In this document: piece after piece, positions 12,901 through 21,894 of the stretch | Numbering within the stretch: position 1 is the stretch's first letter | Layout: each line of letters opens with the position of its first letter | DNA from: Panopea generosa | Lineage: Eukaryota; Mollusca; Bivalvia; Adapedonta; Hiatellidae | NCBI GenBank assembly: GCA_029582155.1 | Contig: CM055909.1 | Coordinates: forward strand, 47,308,412 to 47,372,411 | Length of the DNA: 64,000 nt | Direction: 5' to 3' | Translations under genes and position numbers: made by a program | Notes under the pieces: model-generated | What the model saw: the letters and a program-made list of their open reading frames with translations, nothing else | What the model was told of the DNA's origin: nothing | The model's database searches: none

Positions 12901-15900
12901 CAACGTCTCTAATCAACTTCTAATTCTGTTTGAAACCAAAATACATGATGGCAACCGATTACAGTTAGGACCGTTAATCAGATATATGGTTAAAAAAAGT
13001 ACGTCTGTAACTACCTCTGCTCACAATTCCCAACAGTTGAATAGAGAGTGGCCAGTTCCTCGCATAATGTTCAATTTTAAAAAAGGACAATTAAAACATA
13101 TGAACAAAAGTAAATACTATGATCATTTCGAAACAGCGTTTTCATTCTTAGACTAACCAATACATTCTTACTGTGATTTCCTAAATTTTAAATAGGTAGT
13201 GGTATGTTAGGAGTGATCCGCTCCTATTACTATTTGTTCGTTATAACCATTCTATTACCACTAGGTGGCGCACACGCATGCGCCCAGGGATTTGTTTTCA
13301 TCGGTAGAACTTTTTTTTATTTCGAAGTTTTCCCGTAACGAGTCAGGAATATCAAAATGAATTTTTTCTCCTTCGAAACAGTATTCAAGTATTCAATGTC
13401 GTCTAATTAAAGTAGTTTGGTTGGTCAAGATGGTAATGACGTCACTTGTGTATATAGTCTGCAACGGTCGTTACTATTTCCGATACGAAAATGATTCAGG
13501 GCGAAGTTTATGATATGCTTGTTAAATTTTATTAACTATATTGTATTAGAAATATATATATTTATATCCAAAGTTTATTTCAAGAAAATGAGAAATAATT
13601 TTAAGAGACACTTGTTAGGAACATATGCATTAACTAACAACCCTGCGCTGTAATACCTAACCAAATCGGTAAGTATTTGGGACTGTAAAATCTTGGAAAA
13701 GGGTTCTGATTTGAATCATGTATAGAGTTGTATAAAATCTGTCCCAGAGCAGAAATCTTACGGCTTTTATATGACAGTTGGGGCTTCAGAATCGTTTCAT
13801 CTAATGAATGATATTTGGCAGTTAAATTTTTGACATGCATTTTCTTTAAAAGAACGGCAGTTCTACTTAGTGCCGTGAAAATACTTATGTTGTACTTCTA
13901 AACTAATATGTTATGATTCCAGAATTATCTAAAATAATAGCTCTTAAACGAATTCATTTACCAATAGCTTAATATAATAATTAGAGAAATAAATAAATAA
14001 CGAAAATGCGTCAAAAATTCCTTTCCTGTGAAATATCGACGGACAAAAGCTAGTTAATCATTAGCCAGCGACTTTATATTAAATGAAGCGTGAATATTTA
14101 TTAATTTCCATTGATACCTTCAAAGAATTACACACGTTCTTATTAATTGCTTTGCAATTTAATTGTCAACATGCACTTGACGCATTGCTCAAACATCTAT
14201 CCTAGCATTACTTTAAAGGTTGATTTCCTGTATACGTCAAACGTAAAATTGCTAATGGCACATGCGTCGTTAAGATAAAATAAGTTGATGAACGTAATTG
14301 GTTGACATGAATAACTAATGTAGATGTTGACAACTGTATTTTATGATTTCCTTACTGTATGGTTCTCCATGTTTTATTTATGTTGTTATTTAGCTTTACG
14401 GTATTGTATAGCCCCTCGCGACTATAACGTTTCATTTCATCTGGTATATTCTATTAATATTATAAACGGTAATTATTTTTCATTTAGTTATTGTATCATT
14501 ATATATGAAATATGGCGTCCAATTATAAAGACAGTGTGATATTTCAATAACTTGAATATGAATACGATAACGACCACTGCTCTTTCGCAAGTAACGGTCA
14601 AGGTTCTCACAAAAGAGTTCGAACTGAGCTTAGCTCGAACCTACTTCCTAAACGGTAGGAGGTAGGTAATTTTAAGCCGACAACCTGATCAATTCGGCCA
14701 AGGACGATCACTATTTACATTAAATATCAAAAGTGTTTTCGGTACAATAAACATATGAATATCAAATAAATGTTTTTTGTAATATAATAATTGAAAGACA
14801 TCTTGCCTTCAGCAGGTTTGTAAGTAGCCACTGTCTGTCTTACTCACTGCTAGTGTTTAAGAATCGGTTATCAAATCAAATCAGTCTGAGACTTTTCTAT
14901 TCACAGTCGGAGGGTCCTCAGTGACCAAGTAGTTTAAGGCGCCATTTCAAGAGCATATACCTCTCACAGCTAAGGTCGTATGTTCGAGTCCCGCTCGCTT
15001 CAAAATACTTTTTGGGAGATAGTTTGCAAGTTACTTGCGGAAGGACGGTGGTTCTAATCGTTCTTAGGTATTCCTCTACTAATAAAACTGGATGTGCAAT
15101 ACATTACCTGGAATGTGTTGGAAAAAAATCACAATCGGAAAATAATCGAAGATTGTTTTAAAAACAAGTAGTATTGTCCACGGCTGGGTGATCCAAGATT
15201 GGATACTCGGTTGACATCAGTTATTTAGTATTTCGTTTTATTTTATATCTTACTGGTGTATTTATGCATGAATGTACTTTAATGAATTATGTATACTAAA
15301 ACGTCATGTTGTTATGTATATGTATTTATGTAAGTCATGTCCATTATGAAAGTTCTTCTAAATACAGTCTGTTAGCAATACTAGGCTTCATATTATACAT
15401 TATAAGCCAAATAAACTAAAATACAACAATTTCGATAATAATCAATTATTCTATTTCATCATCGATAGTTGAAATCGATGAGTATTTTCGATCCATTATC
15501 GATTATAATCGACTATCGGCATATCCACACTCAGTACACAATATTATTTTAAATACTATCTATATCTATGTAGCCCGTATTGCAGCTATCTGATTTGTAT
15601 CTGGACAACTAAAAGCAATGTAATAGTTATTGTTGTATTGGGTTCAATTTCATTTACTGAATGTTATACGACGTGTCTTATTAACTATCAATAAAAACAA
15701 ACTAGTTTTAATGCCATTATATATTAAGGAAGCCTTCGTTATTTGTAAAGCTATTTTAAATGATTAATTACTTAATAAAATGAAAGATACGTTTGTTATT
15801 TATATTGTACATATAGTTAATTGGTATTTATTTGTATTTTTGTATTTAATTTCTGTCTTTGTCATATCTCATTTAATAATATTTTGTAAATGATAACAGG

Positions 15901-18900
15901 CAATTTGTGGACGACTTGCTAAAATACAAATGCAAAACTTATAAAACCTGAACATTATACATTGACAAACTAATGTAAATTCCATTATTTCTTTATAAAA
16001 CTAGACAAAACATTCTTCTATTCATACGCTCTATACTGATACGTTATGACAATACAATTGGTTATCTTTAATCAAGGAAACAATTACATCAACCATTACA
16101 TGACACACATTTGAGAGTGTGCTACCATTTGTGATAACTATAGGTATCTAAGGAGTAATAAAACGTGCGTCAATCATTTTAATGATATCAACTGGCATTT
16201 ATGACGCAAATGCAAATGTTTTTATTCTGCAAATTACACTAATGACACCTTAAACAAATATTTACCTATGAGACACGTGGGCACGTGGTCCCATTGTCCG
16301 GTCTGTAGACAGGTTACGGTGTTCTGGGAACTCTGTTTAACGTATCCTGCGCTGCAATCGTATTTTACTAATGCTCTAATACTGTTCATATTTCCGTGTG
16401 TAACACCATTTTGTAAAGAAATTGGAGAACATTCTGAAAATATATTCACAGCCACTTACATTCGTTGCGTAAACAATTCATAAAACCTTTATAAAAAATG
16501 AGTCTCTCATATCGCATGAACGTTGATTTTAGCTTCAGACATATATAAAGGTGCAAACAGTGTTACCAAGATATAAGGTTATGATGAGTCTGGTTTTGGT
16601 TTCCACCGTAGCCTTTAATAGACGCGGATATTCAAATTTGTTGCGACGTTTGATGTTCCTTACATAAACGTGCACTACTTTTTGCGTGCTAACGTGAAAA
16701 ACAATAGCTCACATCGTGTTCATTTAGTATAACATGTATCTTTTTAAACTCGTTAGTATGCATTATATAATACTTAGAGAGCATCGCATAATTTATTTTT
16801 GCAAATTATTTTATGAAATTTAAAAAACAAAATAAAACAATCATGTAAGAACCTCTGGTATCTAGAATGCATACGAATTCAGCCACCTTAAATGTCACTG
16901 TTAACACGGGCCAGAAATAAAAGTAATAAACCAACAGCTGACGTTGTATTCAAAGGATATAGAAAATGTAATGGATACATATAGTGAGTAAAATACCTAC
17001 ATAGACACAAAGTGACAACAGAGTTCACCCACTTGGTACAGTTTGAAGCAAAATACGCCACTGGGACGCTTACACTTTGTTTACCGGGGTACTCAACATC
17101 TCTCTTCCCTTTTTAATGATTAAATATACAGCAAGACAATAATAAGGACACCTATCCAGCAACTCGCTTACATTATTTTATGAACTTTTGTAAGCCTTCA
17201 TTATAGAATTTGCAAACATACAACGCAAATTTGTTCGTACGAAAATTTGACTTGCGAAGGTTAGTGAAAAGGGCCCTTAGAGTCGAAATATTTCACTGAT
17301 GACGCCATATACATTAAATGTTAAAGCTCTGGTTTAAACAATTCTTCGACAGGTGGTGAGCAATTGGTACCCATTTGACTACCTGCAATTTGTTTTAACA
17401 CGGCAGCGCTGAATCGATTGAATTCATGTATGCTATTTAAAAGAAATGATAAAGATTCAAAAGAATTTCTTGCCTACATATAACAGTTGTCAATTTTGAG
17501 CCTTTATAAATTGATTATTTAGCGTCATTTCATGCTATCGAGGGCTAACAGACGATCAGTTAACTTCATCCCTATTTCCGGATAACATAATAGGTTGATC
17601 AGTACTCGAGCACACCCCATCTCCGCTGATAACGTTCCCACTTGAATCAGCGGTGAGAGACGAGTTATAATGAGGCACAATGTCGTATATCAATCATCAC
17701 GGAGACTGTGGCTGGTCGGGGATCCGAATTCACGACCCCGGGATTGATAGTCAGACGCGTTACCGACTGAGCTATTCAGACCCGGCTTATAAAGAACGGT
17801 CGATATTACAGGCCAGAAATGTAGAGTTGTCTCCTGTAAACATTTTTATCTAAGTTAGTGACGTAAACTTCAATTCAATTAAAATGCGTTGTAAAGTAGT
17901 TTACAACGATGAAAGATCGTACGCGATTACCATGAAAGCTTGGTACTTTCTGGTACGTAATTTCTTGACACTCTATACGATTTTTTAAAGACCAAAACAG
18001 ATTGATACCAGAATTCCCTTATACATTATTCCAATATAACATACGCTTTAATAGCGATAATGTAGGAAGTTTGAAAAGTATGAACTAGAAGTGCTAGAAA
18101 ACGCGCTGTGTGGCTAAGGAATCCAGTACATGGCAGAAACCTTTTCTTGCTTATCCTCTAATTTATCCTCCACAACTATATCAGAATCTTTACAATTTTC
18201 GATGTGTTTATTTACAATATCGGATTCGGCGGAAAGTACATATTATACATATTTAATGATTCATAGTGCTTTTCATAAAACGCTGCCAAAAACAATCTGT
18301 TATTTTTTCAAGCATTATAATCTGCATGTTCTTCACTTGGTACTAGCTAGTCTTCAAGAAATCGTGCAATCTTATAGATCTAACGGCAATCCTCATCATC
18401 TATAAAAGATGGTTATCTGTATCTAAGGTCTTTAGAAAATAAAGTTTACGAATGCTCTAAGCTGTTATTATTAAGTAATTGTTATGCATATATAATTTCC
18501 TGCATACCAAATAAAGATTGTGGGGCGACTTAGCGCCTCATAACACTGTTGTGTGGTGACTTAGCGTCTCATCACACCGCTGACTTAGCGTCTCATCACA
18601 CTGTTGTGTGGCGACTTAGCGTCTCATCACACCGTTGTGTGGCGACTTAGCGTCTCATCACACCGTTGTGTGGCGACTTAGCGTCTCATCACACCGTTGT
18701 GTGGCGACTTAGCCTTTCATCACACCGCTGACTAAGCTTCTTATCACAACTCTGTGGGGCGACTTAGCGTCTCATCACACCGTTGTGTGGTGACTTAGCG
18801 TCTCATCAGACTGTTGACTAAGCTTCTTATCACACCTCTGTGTGGTGACTTAGCGTCTCATCACACCGTTGTGTGGTGACTTAGCGTCTCATCACACCGT

Positions 18901-21894
18901 TGTGTGGTGACTTAGCGTCTCATCACACGGCTGACTAAGCTTCTTATCACACCTCTGTGGGGCGACTTAACATCTCATCACACTGCTTTGAGGTGACTTA
19001 GCGTCTCATCACACCGCTGTTGGGCGACTTAGCGTCTCATCACACTTCTGTGGGACGACTTAACGTCCCATCACACTGCTGACTTAGCATCTCATCACAC
19101 CGCTGACTTAGCATCTCATCACACCGCTGACTTAGTGTCTTATCACACCGCTGACTTAGCGTCACACTTCTGTGGGGCGACTTAGCGTCTCATCACACCA
19201 CTTTGAGGCGACTAAGCGTCTCATCACACCGCTGTGGGGCGACTTAGCGTCTCATCACACTTCTGTTGGGTGATTAAGCGTCTCATCACACCGCTATGAG
19301 GCGACTTAGCGTCTAATCACACCGCTGTGAGGCGACTTAGCCTCTCATCACACCTCTGTGGGGGGACTTAGCGTCTCATCATACCGCTATGAGGCAACTT
19401 AGCGTCTCATCATATCGCTGTGAGGCGACTTAGCGTCTCATCATACTGTGTGAGGCGACTTAGCGTCTCATCACACTTCTGTAGGGCGATTTAGCGTCTC
19501 ATCACACCGTTGTGAGGCGACTTAGCGTCTCATCATACCGCTGTGAGGCGACTTAGCATCTCATCACATTTCTGTGGGGGGATTTAGCGTCTCATCATAC
19601 CGCTATGAGGCGACTTAGTGTCTCATTACACTTCTGTGGGGCAATTTAGCATCTCATCACACCATTATGAGACGACTTAGCGTCTCATCACACTTCTGTA
19701 GGGCGATTTAGCGTCTCATCACACCGCTATGAGGTGACTTAGCGTCTCATCATACCGCTGTGAGGCGACTTAGTGTCTCATCATACCGCTGTGAGGCGAC
19801 TTAGTGTCTAATCACACCTCTGTGGGGCGACTTAGCATCTCATCACACCGCTGACTTAGCGTCTCATCACACTTTTGTGCCCTTCTTTGTGACGGTAACA
19901 TAATATATTCATGAGCATCTGAGGACTTCTTTTTAAAGAAAACACTAAGGGGTGTCACTGCACTGTCTTAAAAAGAAGACTGGCCAACTTACGAGTTATT
20001 CTATGTGCGGATACATTTTTGTTATTGAAAAAATGTACGTTAAACTTTATTTTTTCAGTGGAAATCCTATACCAAATTTGATATAGACCAAATAACAAAA
20101 TCCAACTGTGTATATATACCGGAACATGTTGGTTGTAACTTTCGTTTATAGAGGAAACGTTACAGAGAGGATATGTTTTCACATTATGTCATCCAATATG
20201 TTGACTTTAAAGATAATTCGAACTATACCTCTAATTTCACAAGTTCCCAGCGACATGTTGCAAACTTCATGCATGCCACAGTTGCATACCTGAAACGGAT
20301 ACATATTATTGTGTTACACAGTATGACATATAATGCCACCAAATCTATTGTTTCTGATATTTTATATCAATTAAACAAACAACCAGATGTATTACAATAT
20401 TTAAGACTCGCATATTCAGTTTTATGTACTTTTTAGTCATACATTTAGGTAAACAACGAGGCCAAGACGTTGTTTCATATGTTTTGATCTTCACTACATG
20501 ACGAAATTTTATCCAAATGTTAAAAAATCAGAAAACGAAGTGCTAGTTAAATTTAACAAATAACTATAAAACAACCACTGGTGTATAAATTGCAAAGTGA
20601 CCCGACGTGAGAACGACTGTCGCTGCGCTCAAAGGCCACGTGGTGTTGTTTGTCCAAGTAAATGCAATGTAGTGTTTACTTGTACATCATCAGCTTGCCT
20701 GAGAAAAGGGCGGCGCTGAAACTAATATCGCCCTCTGATTGCGTTATAGACTTGTTTGATTGACAGCTCGCGGCAGGTCAATTGAAATTCCCTTTTTTAA
20801 AATATGTATCCAACAAGAAAGGTCTTAAACTTTCTTGAAACTGACAATTTGAATGAGAGACCAACTATCACACGTACTTAATAAGTAAAATATGATAAAG
20901 CAGTGTTTGAAAGTACAAAACGCAATTTAAAGAACACAATATCAGACTCAGTTTTATTTAATCCGTTCAGAGGTAATGAAACATGTAACATCCCTCATAC
21001 TTCTTATCAGTCATGCATGTATTGACTTTTATGGTTTATGGTTGAAACGACTATTATCATAAATGAGCTTTTAATTGCAATGCGTATATCATCAGGTTGA
21101 ACTGAATATGATATACCAGATATAATTTTTTATACTTAATGTAAACAGTTAGGATGAAATTATAAATGCGTGAACAGTTTTATTAGATAGTGTTTGTAAA
21201 ATATCTAGTCATTTACAAAATTGCGTATATAGTAGAATTTCGATGGTTCGATCCCATCGGGACTGCACAACAATGTTCTAGTTAAGGGTTGTTCGGGTCA
21301 AATATTATTAACTACCAAACCATACATGTACATGTATATATATCGAAATAGGAATTCGACCAGAAAAGTAGTTCGAGCTATATGTGGTGTTTTAGCTATC
21401 CGTGTTCGAGCCAACGAAGAAGTTCTGATGCACTTAAATTACACCCAACCCTTCTATTAGTTTTATATACTATAATAATTGGTTACTGTTTTAAATGAAA
21501 TTATCTAGATATGTACAAGATTGCGTATTCTGAAAAAAAAACATGTTCACCTTACCCGTCTACCAGTTATATCACTCATCCTGACATAAACGCAAGGTCC
21601 ATTAATACCGACACTTGGTATAAGAACTCCAGTATCGGATGACAGTAATTCACATGTTTGTTTATTTCTTCTATAATTAACCGACAAACATCTGGGCGTA
21701 CGATTACATCTTGTTATACACCGCTCCAAACTTGTAGAATGTATCCTCAAAAACAGCGATTCCGTCGATGCGCATTCCTTCCATTTTGACAGAACAAGCT
21801 TTTTATTTGAGGACGCGAGAGAAGTTGAAATAAAACGCACCAAAAGCAAGGTACAAATCGTAAATATAAAATATAAAAGCCTCATCATTTGCAT
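696..21894 (-). CDS. secreted PAN - 5x sushi (CCP) - EB - PAN mosaic protein (whole gene, 8 exons)
   Basis: Proposed join on the minus strand: 21894-21564, 16433-16266, 11896-11717, 7600-7412, 6468-6280, 4198-4019, 3536-3408, 970-696. The sum is 1641 bp, or 546 residues plus a TGA stop. Predicted layout: signal peptide 1-27, PAN/apple-like about 30-105, sushi domains at about 111-166, 167-226, 227-289, 290-352 and 353-412, EB-like module 413-455, PAN 456-546. All seven introns are phase 1 in this model, the usual phase for shuffled extracellular modules, and each junction restores one codon (Asp, Glu or Val). There is no transmembrane segment or GPI-type tail, so secretion is predicted. Sushi and PAN domains commonly bind protein or carbohydrate in extracellular recognition, haemostasis-like and immune proteins; a role here is inference. 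The first donor is uncertain (see exon 1). The introns hold four large tandem arrays. No named orthologue is recognised. Confidence 0.75.
971..3407 (-). other. intron 7 of the PAN-sushi gene
   Basis: This AT-rich intron carries one SINE near 1151-1442. The remainder, about 1450-3400, shows homopolymer A/T runs and no domain-bearing reading frame. Reading frames near 2400-3130 have no recognisable family and low-complexity composition. Confidence 0.6.
1151..1442 (+). mobile_element. tRNA-derived SINE, family A (diverged)
   Basis: The degenerate tRNA-like head has a B-box-like GGTTCG region near 1190. A body follows that matches other copies in the window at 17521-17786(-), 51862-52150(+), 52345-52555(-) and 54920-55205(-). 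Shared landmarks are a GATAGATATGCGACATTG-like stretch, TTATCAGTTACTTGCAGAG, GAGATGGGTGTG and the end CGAGGACATAAAATG. Confidence 0.75.
3408..3536 (-). CDS. exon 7 of the PAN-sushi gene: EB-like cysteine module
   Basis: This 129-bp exon lies between TTTTGCAG and the donor AAG|GTGCGG, phase 1 on both sides. It encodes about 43 residues beginning DATIGDSCSSSSDC, followed by NAVCVGSVCLCNHLYSFD and a final SC. The spacing C-x5-C, then C-x4-C-x-C and a later C, fits the EB module (a short EGF-like cysteine module of invertebrate secreted and receptor proteins). An atypical EGF-like domain is the alternative. It lies between sushi 5 and the C-terminal PAN domain, and both splice joins keep the frame. 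Confidence 0.75.
4019..4198 (-). CDS. exon 6 of the PAN-sushi gene: sushi domain 5
   Basis: This 180-bp phase 1-1 exon has acceptor CTGACTTTAG and donor G|GTATGA. It has the four-Cys sushi plan: CGEPDAKS ... NYVCMNGYST ... LEVVCQASGDW ... ATFTC, including the conserved Trp before the last Cys. It is clearly a sister of the exon at 11717-11896, with the same length and shared CGEP, GYST, SDL-x-VVC, ASG-x-W and FTC, so the two arose by exon duplication. Confidence 0.88.
4786..5705 (+). repeat. about 155-bp tandem repeat, six copies (BIV160/pearl-like)
   Basis: The landmark CATAAAATTCCAA recurs at 4865, 5021, 5176, 5330, 5485 and 5641, giving a period of 154-156 bp. Units share CACTTGGTAGTGATGCATCC, GTTGTAGAGAAATAG, AAGAATTTGGTCACAGAC and GGGCCATAACTCCGTGA. 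The last unit runs into GGATGGACGCACACACGCAC, a degenerate GGAC/CGCA tail often seen at the end of this repeat type. Similar units of about 160 bp occur in bivalve Helentron-like 'pearl' elements and the BIV160 satellite; that link is from memory, not a search. Small reading frames inside are by-products. Confidence 0.85.
5726..6250 (+). repeat. 26-bp minisatellite, about 20 copies
   Basis: The unit alternates GTAACTGTCAAGGATCACAG with ATAAGT, and some units have GATTACAG in place of GATCACAG. The array stops 30 bp from the donor site of the sushi 4 exon. Confidence 0.95.
6280..6468 (-). CDS. exon 5 of the PAN-sushi gene: sushi domain 4
   Basis: This 189-bp phase 1-1 exon has acceptor ACATTTAAG and a strong donor G|GTAAGT. 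It encodes CSSTIPTLSNAI ... RLYTCSLGFSTG ... MATTCQSDGTW ... TQCVPT, with all four sushi cysteines and the Trp. Length and the YTC-x-x-G-F/Y-S/T-TG signature match sushi 3 (7412-7600), suggesting a second duplicated pair. Confidence 0.88.
6530..6995 (+). repeat. dispersed repeat X, copy 1
   Basis: It shares landmarks with copies at about 9060-9500 and 19867-20130: CACAGTTGCGTCC, GGCCACGGTAAC, GATGCATGTATTTA, GTCACTGC and GTGCGGATACATTC. No coding capacity or clear termini are visible. The family is unidentified. Confidence 0.6.
7235..7335 (-). mobile_element. SINE family C fragment
   Basis: The minus strand carries the B-box-like GGTTCGAGTCACG and CAGTTACTTGCGGAAGGACG segments shared with the copies at 14910-15130 and 33340-33590. 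It is truncated and diverged. Confidence 0.55.
7412..7600 (-). CDS. exon 4 of the PAN-sushi gene: sushi domain 3
   Basis: This 189-bp phase 1-1 exon has acceptor ACATTGTAG and donor G|GTAACA. It encodes IACGSSPPAMSNSN ... RIYTCNSGYTTGTD ... METRCQGSGSWTAASFTCYQ, with all four sushi cysteines and the Trp. The open frame runs into intron at both ends; splice sites and phase define the exon. Joined to its neighbours it gives ...TCDP-D-IACG and ...TCYQ-E-CSS. Confidence 0.88.
7601..9059 (-). other. left part of intron 3 (sushi 2 to sushi 3), no recognised feature
   Basis: AT-rich sequence with short unsupported reading frames only, for example a 78-residue frame at 8482-8718 with no family signature. 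The rest of the intron to 11716 is repeat X copy 2 and the 42-bp array. Confidence 0.5.
9060..9500 (+). repeat. dispersed repeat X, copy 2
   Basis: It aligns by eye with copy 1: CACAGTTGTGTCCC, CTACGGTAACATG, AAAATGGTTCGTA, GACAGATGCATGTATTTA, TGACTTCTTC and GTGTCACTGCAC. The long 42-bp array starts about 100 bp beyond it. Confidence 0.6.
9600..11540 (+). repeat. 42-bp minisatellite, about 45 copies
   Basis: The unit contains GTAGCCGTATACCGGGTGTA and ATGTTAAAGATCACAATATA. Variants are CCGGG/CCAGG/CAAGG and TAGCG/TAGTG/TAGTA. The period is a multiple of three, so the minus strand stays open and gives long artificial 14-residue repeat proteins. It lies in the intron between the sushi 2 and sushi 3 exons. 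Confidence 0.97.
11717..11896 (-). CDS. exon 3 of the PAN-sushi gene: sushi domain 2
   Basis: This 180-bp phase 1-1 exon has acceptor TTTACAG and donor G|GTAATT. It encodes CGEPAAVQYAIVV ... RSYGCVGGYSTSS ... LDVVCEASGNW ... SFTCDP. All four sushi cysteines and the Trp are present. It is the sister of sushi 5 (4019-4198). The continuous open frame at the genomic level is too short to be found by length alone; domain and splice signals reveal it. Confidence 0.88.
12010..12182 (-). mobile_element. tRNA-derived SINE, family B1
   Basis: The minus strand begins with a tRNA-like head (CGTGGTCCAGTGGTAGAGC, then GGTTCGATC) and continues into a body that matches 32775-32905(+): GCTAGTACTGGTTC and GCGTGATTTGTCT. 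It lies in the intron between sushi 1 and sushi 2. Confidence 0.75.
12183..14909 (-). other. intron 2 of the PAN-sushi gene, central part, no recognised gene
   Basis: AT-rich sequence. A 103-residue plus-strand frame at 12845-13156 shows no recognisable domain and is not called a gene. A moderately GC-rich patch near 13200-13320 contains CACTAGGTGGCGC, which resembles a CTCF core by eye only. Confidence 0.4.
14910..15130 (+). mobile_element. tRNA-derived SINE, family C
   Basis: A tRNA-like region with GTTCGAGTCCCGCTCGC is followed by CAGTTACTTGCGGAAGG-like sequence, GGTGGTTCTA and AAAACTGGATGTGC. The tail is AATGTGTTGGAAAAAAA. It matches 33340-33590(+) and, in part, 61155-61320(-). Confidence 0.8.
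15131..16265 (-). other. intron 2 remainder near sushi 1, no recognised feature
   Basis: AT-rich. A cluster of ATCGAT-type words lies at about 15450-15530. No coding signal is seen. Confidence 0.4.
16266..16433 (-). CDS. exon 2 of the PAN-sushi gene: sushi domain 1
   Basis: This 168-bp phase 1-1 exon has acceptor ATATTTTCAG and donor G|GTAAAT. It encodes CSPISLQNGVTHGN ... VKYDCSAGYVKQ ... NTVTCLQTGQWDHVPTC, a canonical compact sushi domain with four cysteines and the Trp. It is the most divergent of the five. It joins downstream as ...TCLI-D-CGEP. Confidence 0.88.
16434..17520 (-). other. intron 1 of the PAN-sushi gene, left part
   Basis: Nothing recognised. If exon 1 uses the strong GTAAGG donor, a missing exon (phase 0 in, phase 1 out) should lie between 16434 and 21555. 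I looked for a cysteine-rich frame with a good minus-strand donor there and found none. Confidence 0.4.
17521..17786 (-). mobile_element. tRNA-derived SINE, family A (full length)
   Basis: The minus strand has the tRNA-like head: AGCTCAGTCGGTAACGCGTC, then a TGAATTCGGATCCCCG B-box region. The body follows: GATTGATATACGACATTG, CGTCTCTCACCGCTGATTC, GGGTGTGCTCGAGTACTG and CTGTTAGCCCTCGATAGC. It lies in intron 1 of the PAN-sushi gene. Confidence 0.88.
18520..19878 (+). repeat. about 31-bp minisatellite with shorter interspersed units, about 45 copies
   Basis: The core is GGCGACTTAGCGTCTCATCA followed by CACCGCTGTGA. Some units lack the GTGAGGC segment and are about 24 bp, so the array is a mixture of two unit lengths. 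It ends inside or against repeat X copy 3, where CATCACACTTTTGTGCCC joins the two. Confidence 0.95.
19867..20130 (+). repeat. dispersed repeat X, copy 3 (internally deleted)
   Basis: It carries TTTGTGCCCTTCTTTGTGAC, GACGGTAACAT, GGGTGTCACTGCAC and GTGCGGATACATTTTTG as in copies 1 and 2, but lacks about 150 bp of the middle. Its left end merges with the 31-bp array. Confidence 0.6.
20131..21555 (-). other. intron 1 of the PAN-sushi gene, right part
   Basis: Mostly AT-rich. At 20580-20770 is a less AT-rich patch containing CCACGTGG (an E-box palindrome) without a visible gene on either strand. Two plus-strand frames at 20108-20436 show no family signature. Confidence 0.4.
21556..21894 (-). CDS. 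exon 1 of the PAN-sushi gene: signal peptide and first PAN/apple-like domain
   Basis: The ATG at 21894 is two codons after an in-frame TGA, which fixes the start. The signal peptide is hydrophobic (LLYFIFTICTLLLVRFI) with likely cleavage after SLA, residue 27. The domain contains SLERCITRCNRTPRCLSVNY and CELLSSDTG, the PAN/apple cysteine pattern, and ends near GPCVYVR. The donor is ambiguous. A strong GTAAGG at 21555 leaves phase 0, which does not fit the next exon; a weaker GTAGAC after 21564 leaves phase 1 and joins in frame as SDIT-E-CSPIS. The feature end given is the outer limit. The gene model uses 21564. Confidence 0.75.

Noticed and set aside
12845..13156. 103-residue plus-strand frame
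   Set aside because: No domain, signal peptide or splice context. It is AT-rich and antisense within an intron. It could be a worn transposon piece but cannot be supported.
13240..13320. CTCF-like site (CACTAGGTGGCGC)
   Set aside because: A single motif resemblance in a mollusc intron with no orientation partner or data; too weak to list as a regulatory feature.
18520..19878. CRISPR-like array
   Set aside because: Units are contiguous and degenerate with no unique spacers of constant length, and the genome is eukaryotic. The other arrays fail for the same reason.
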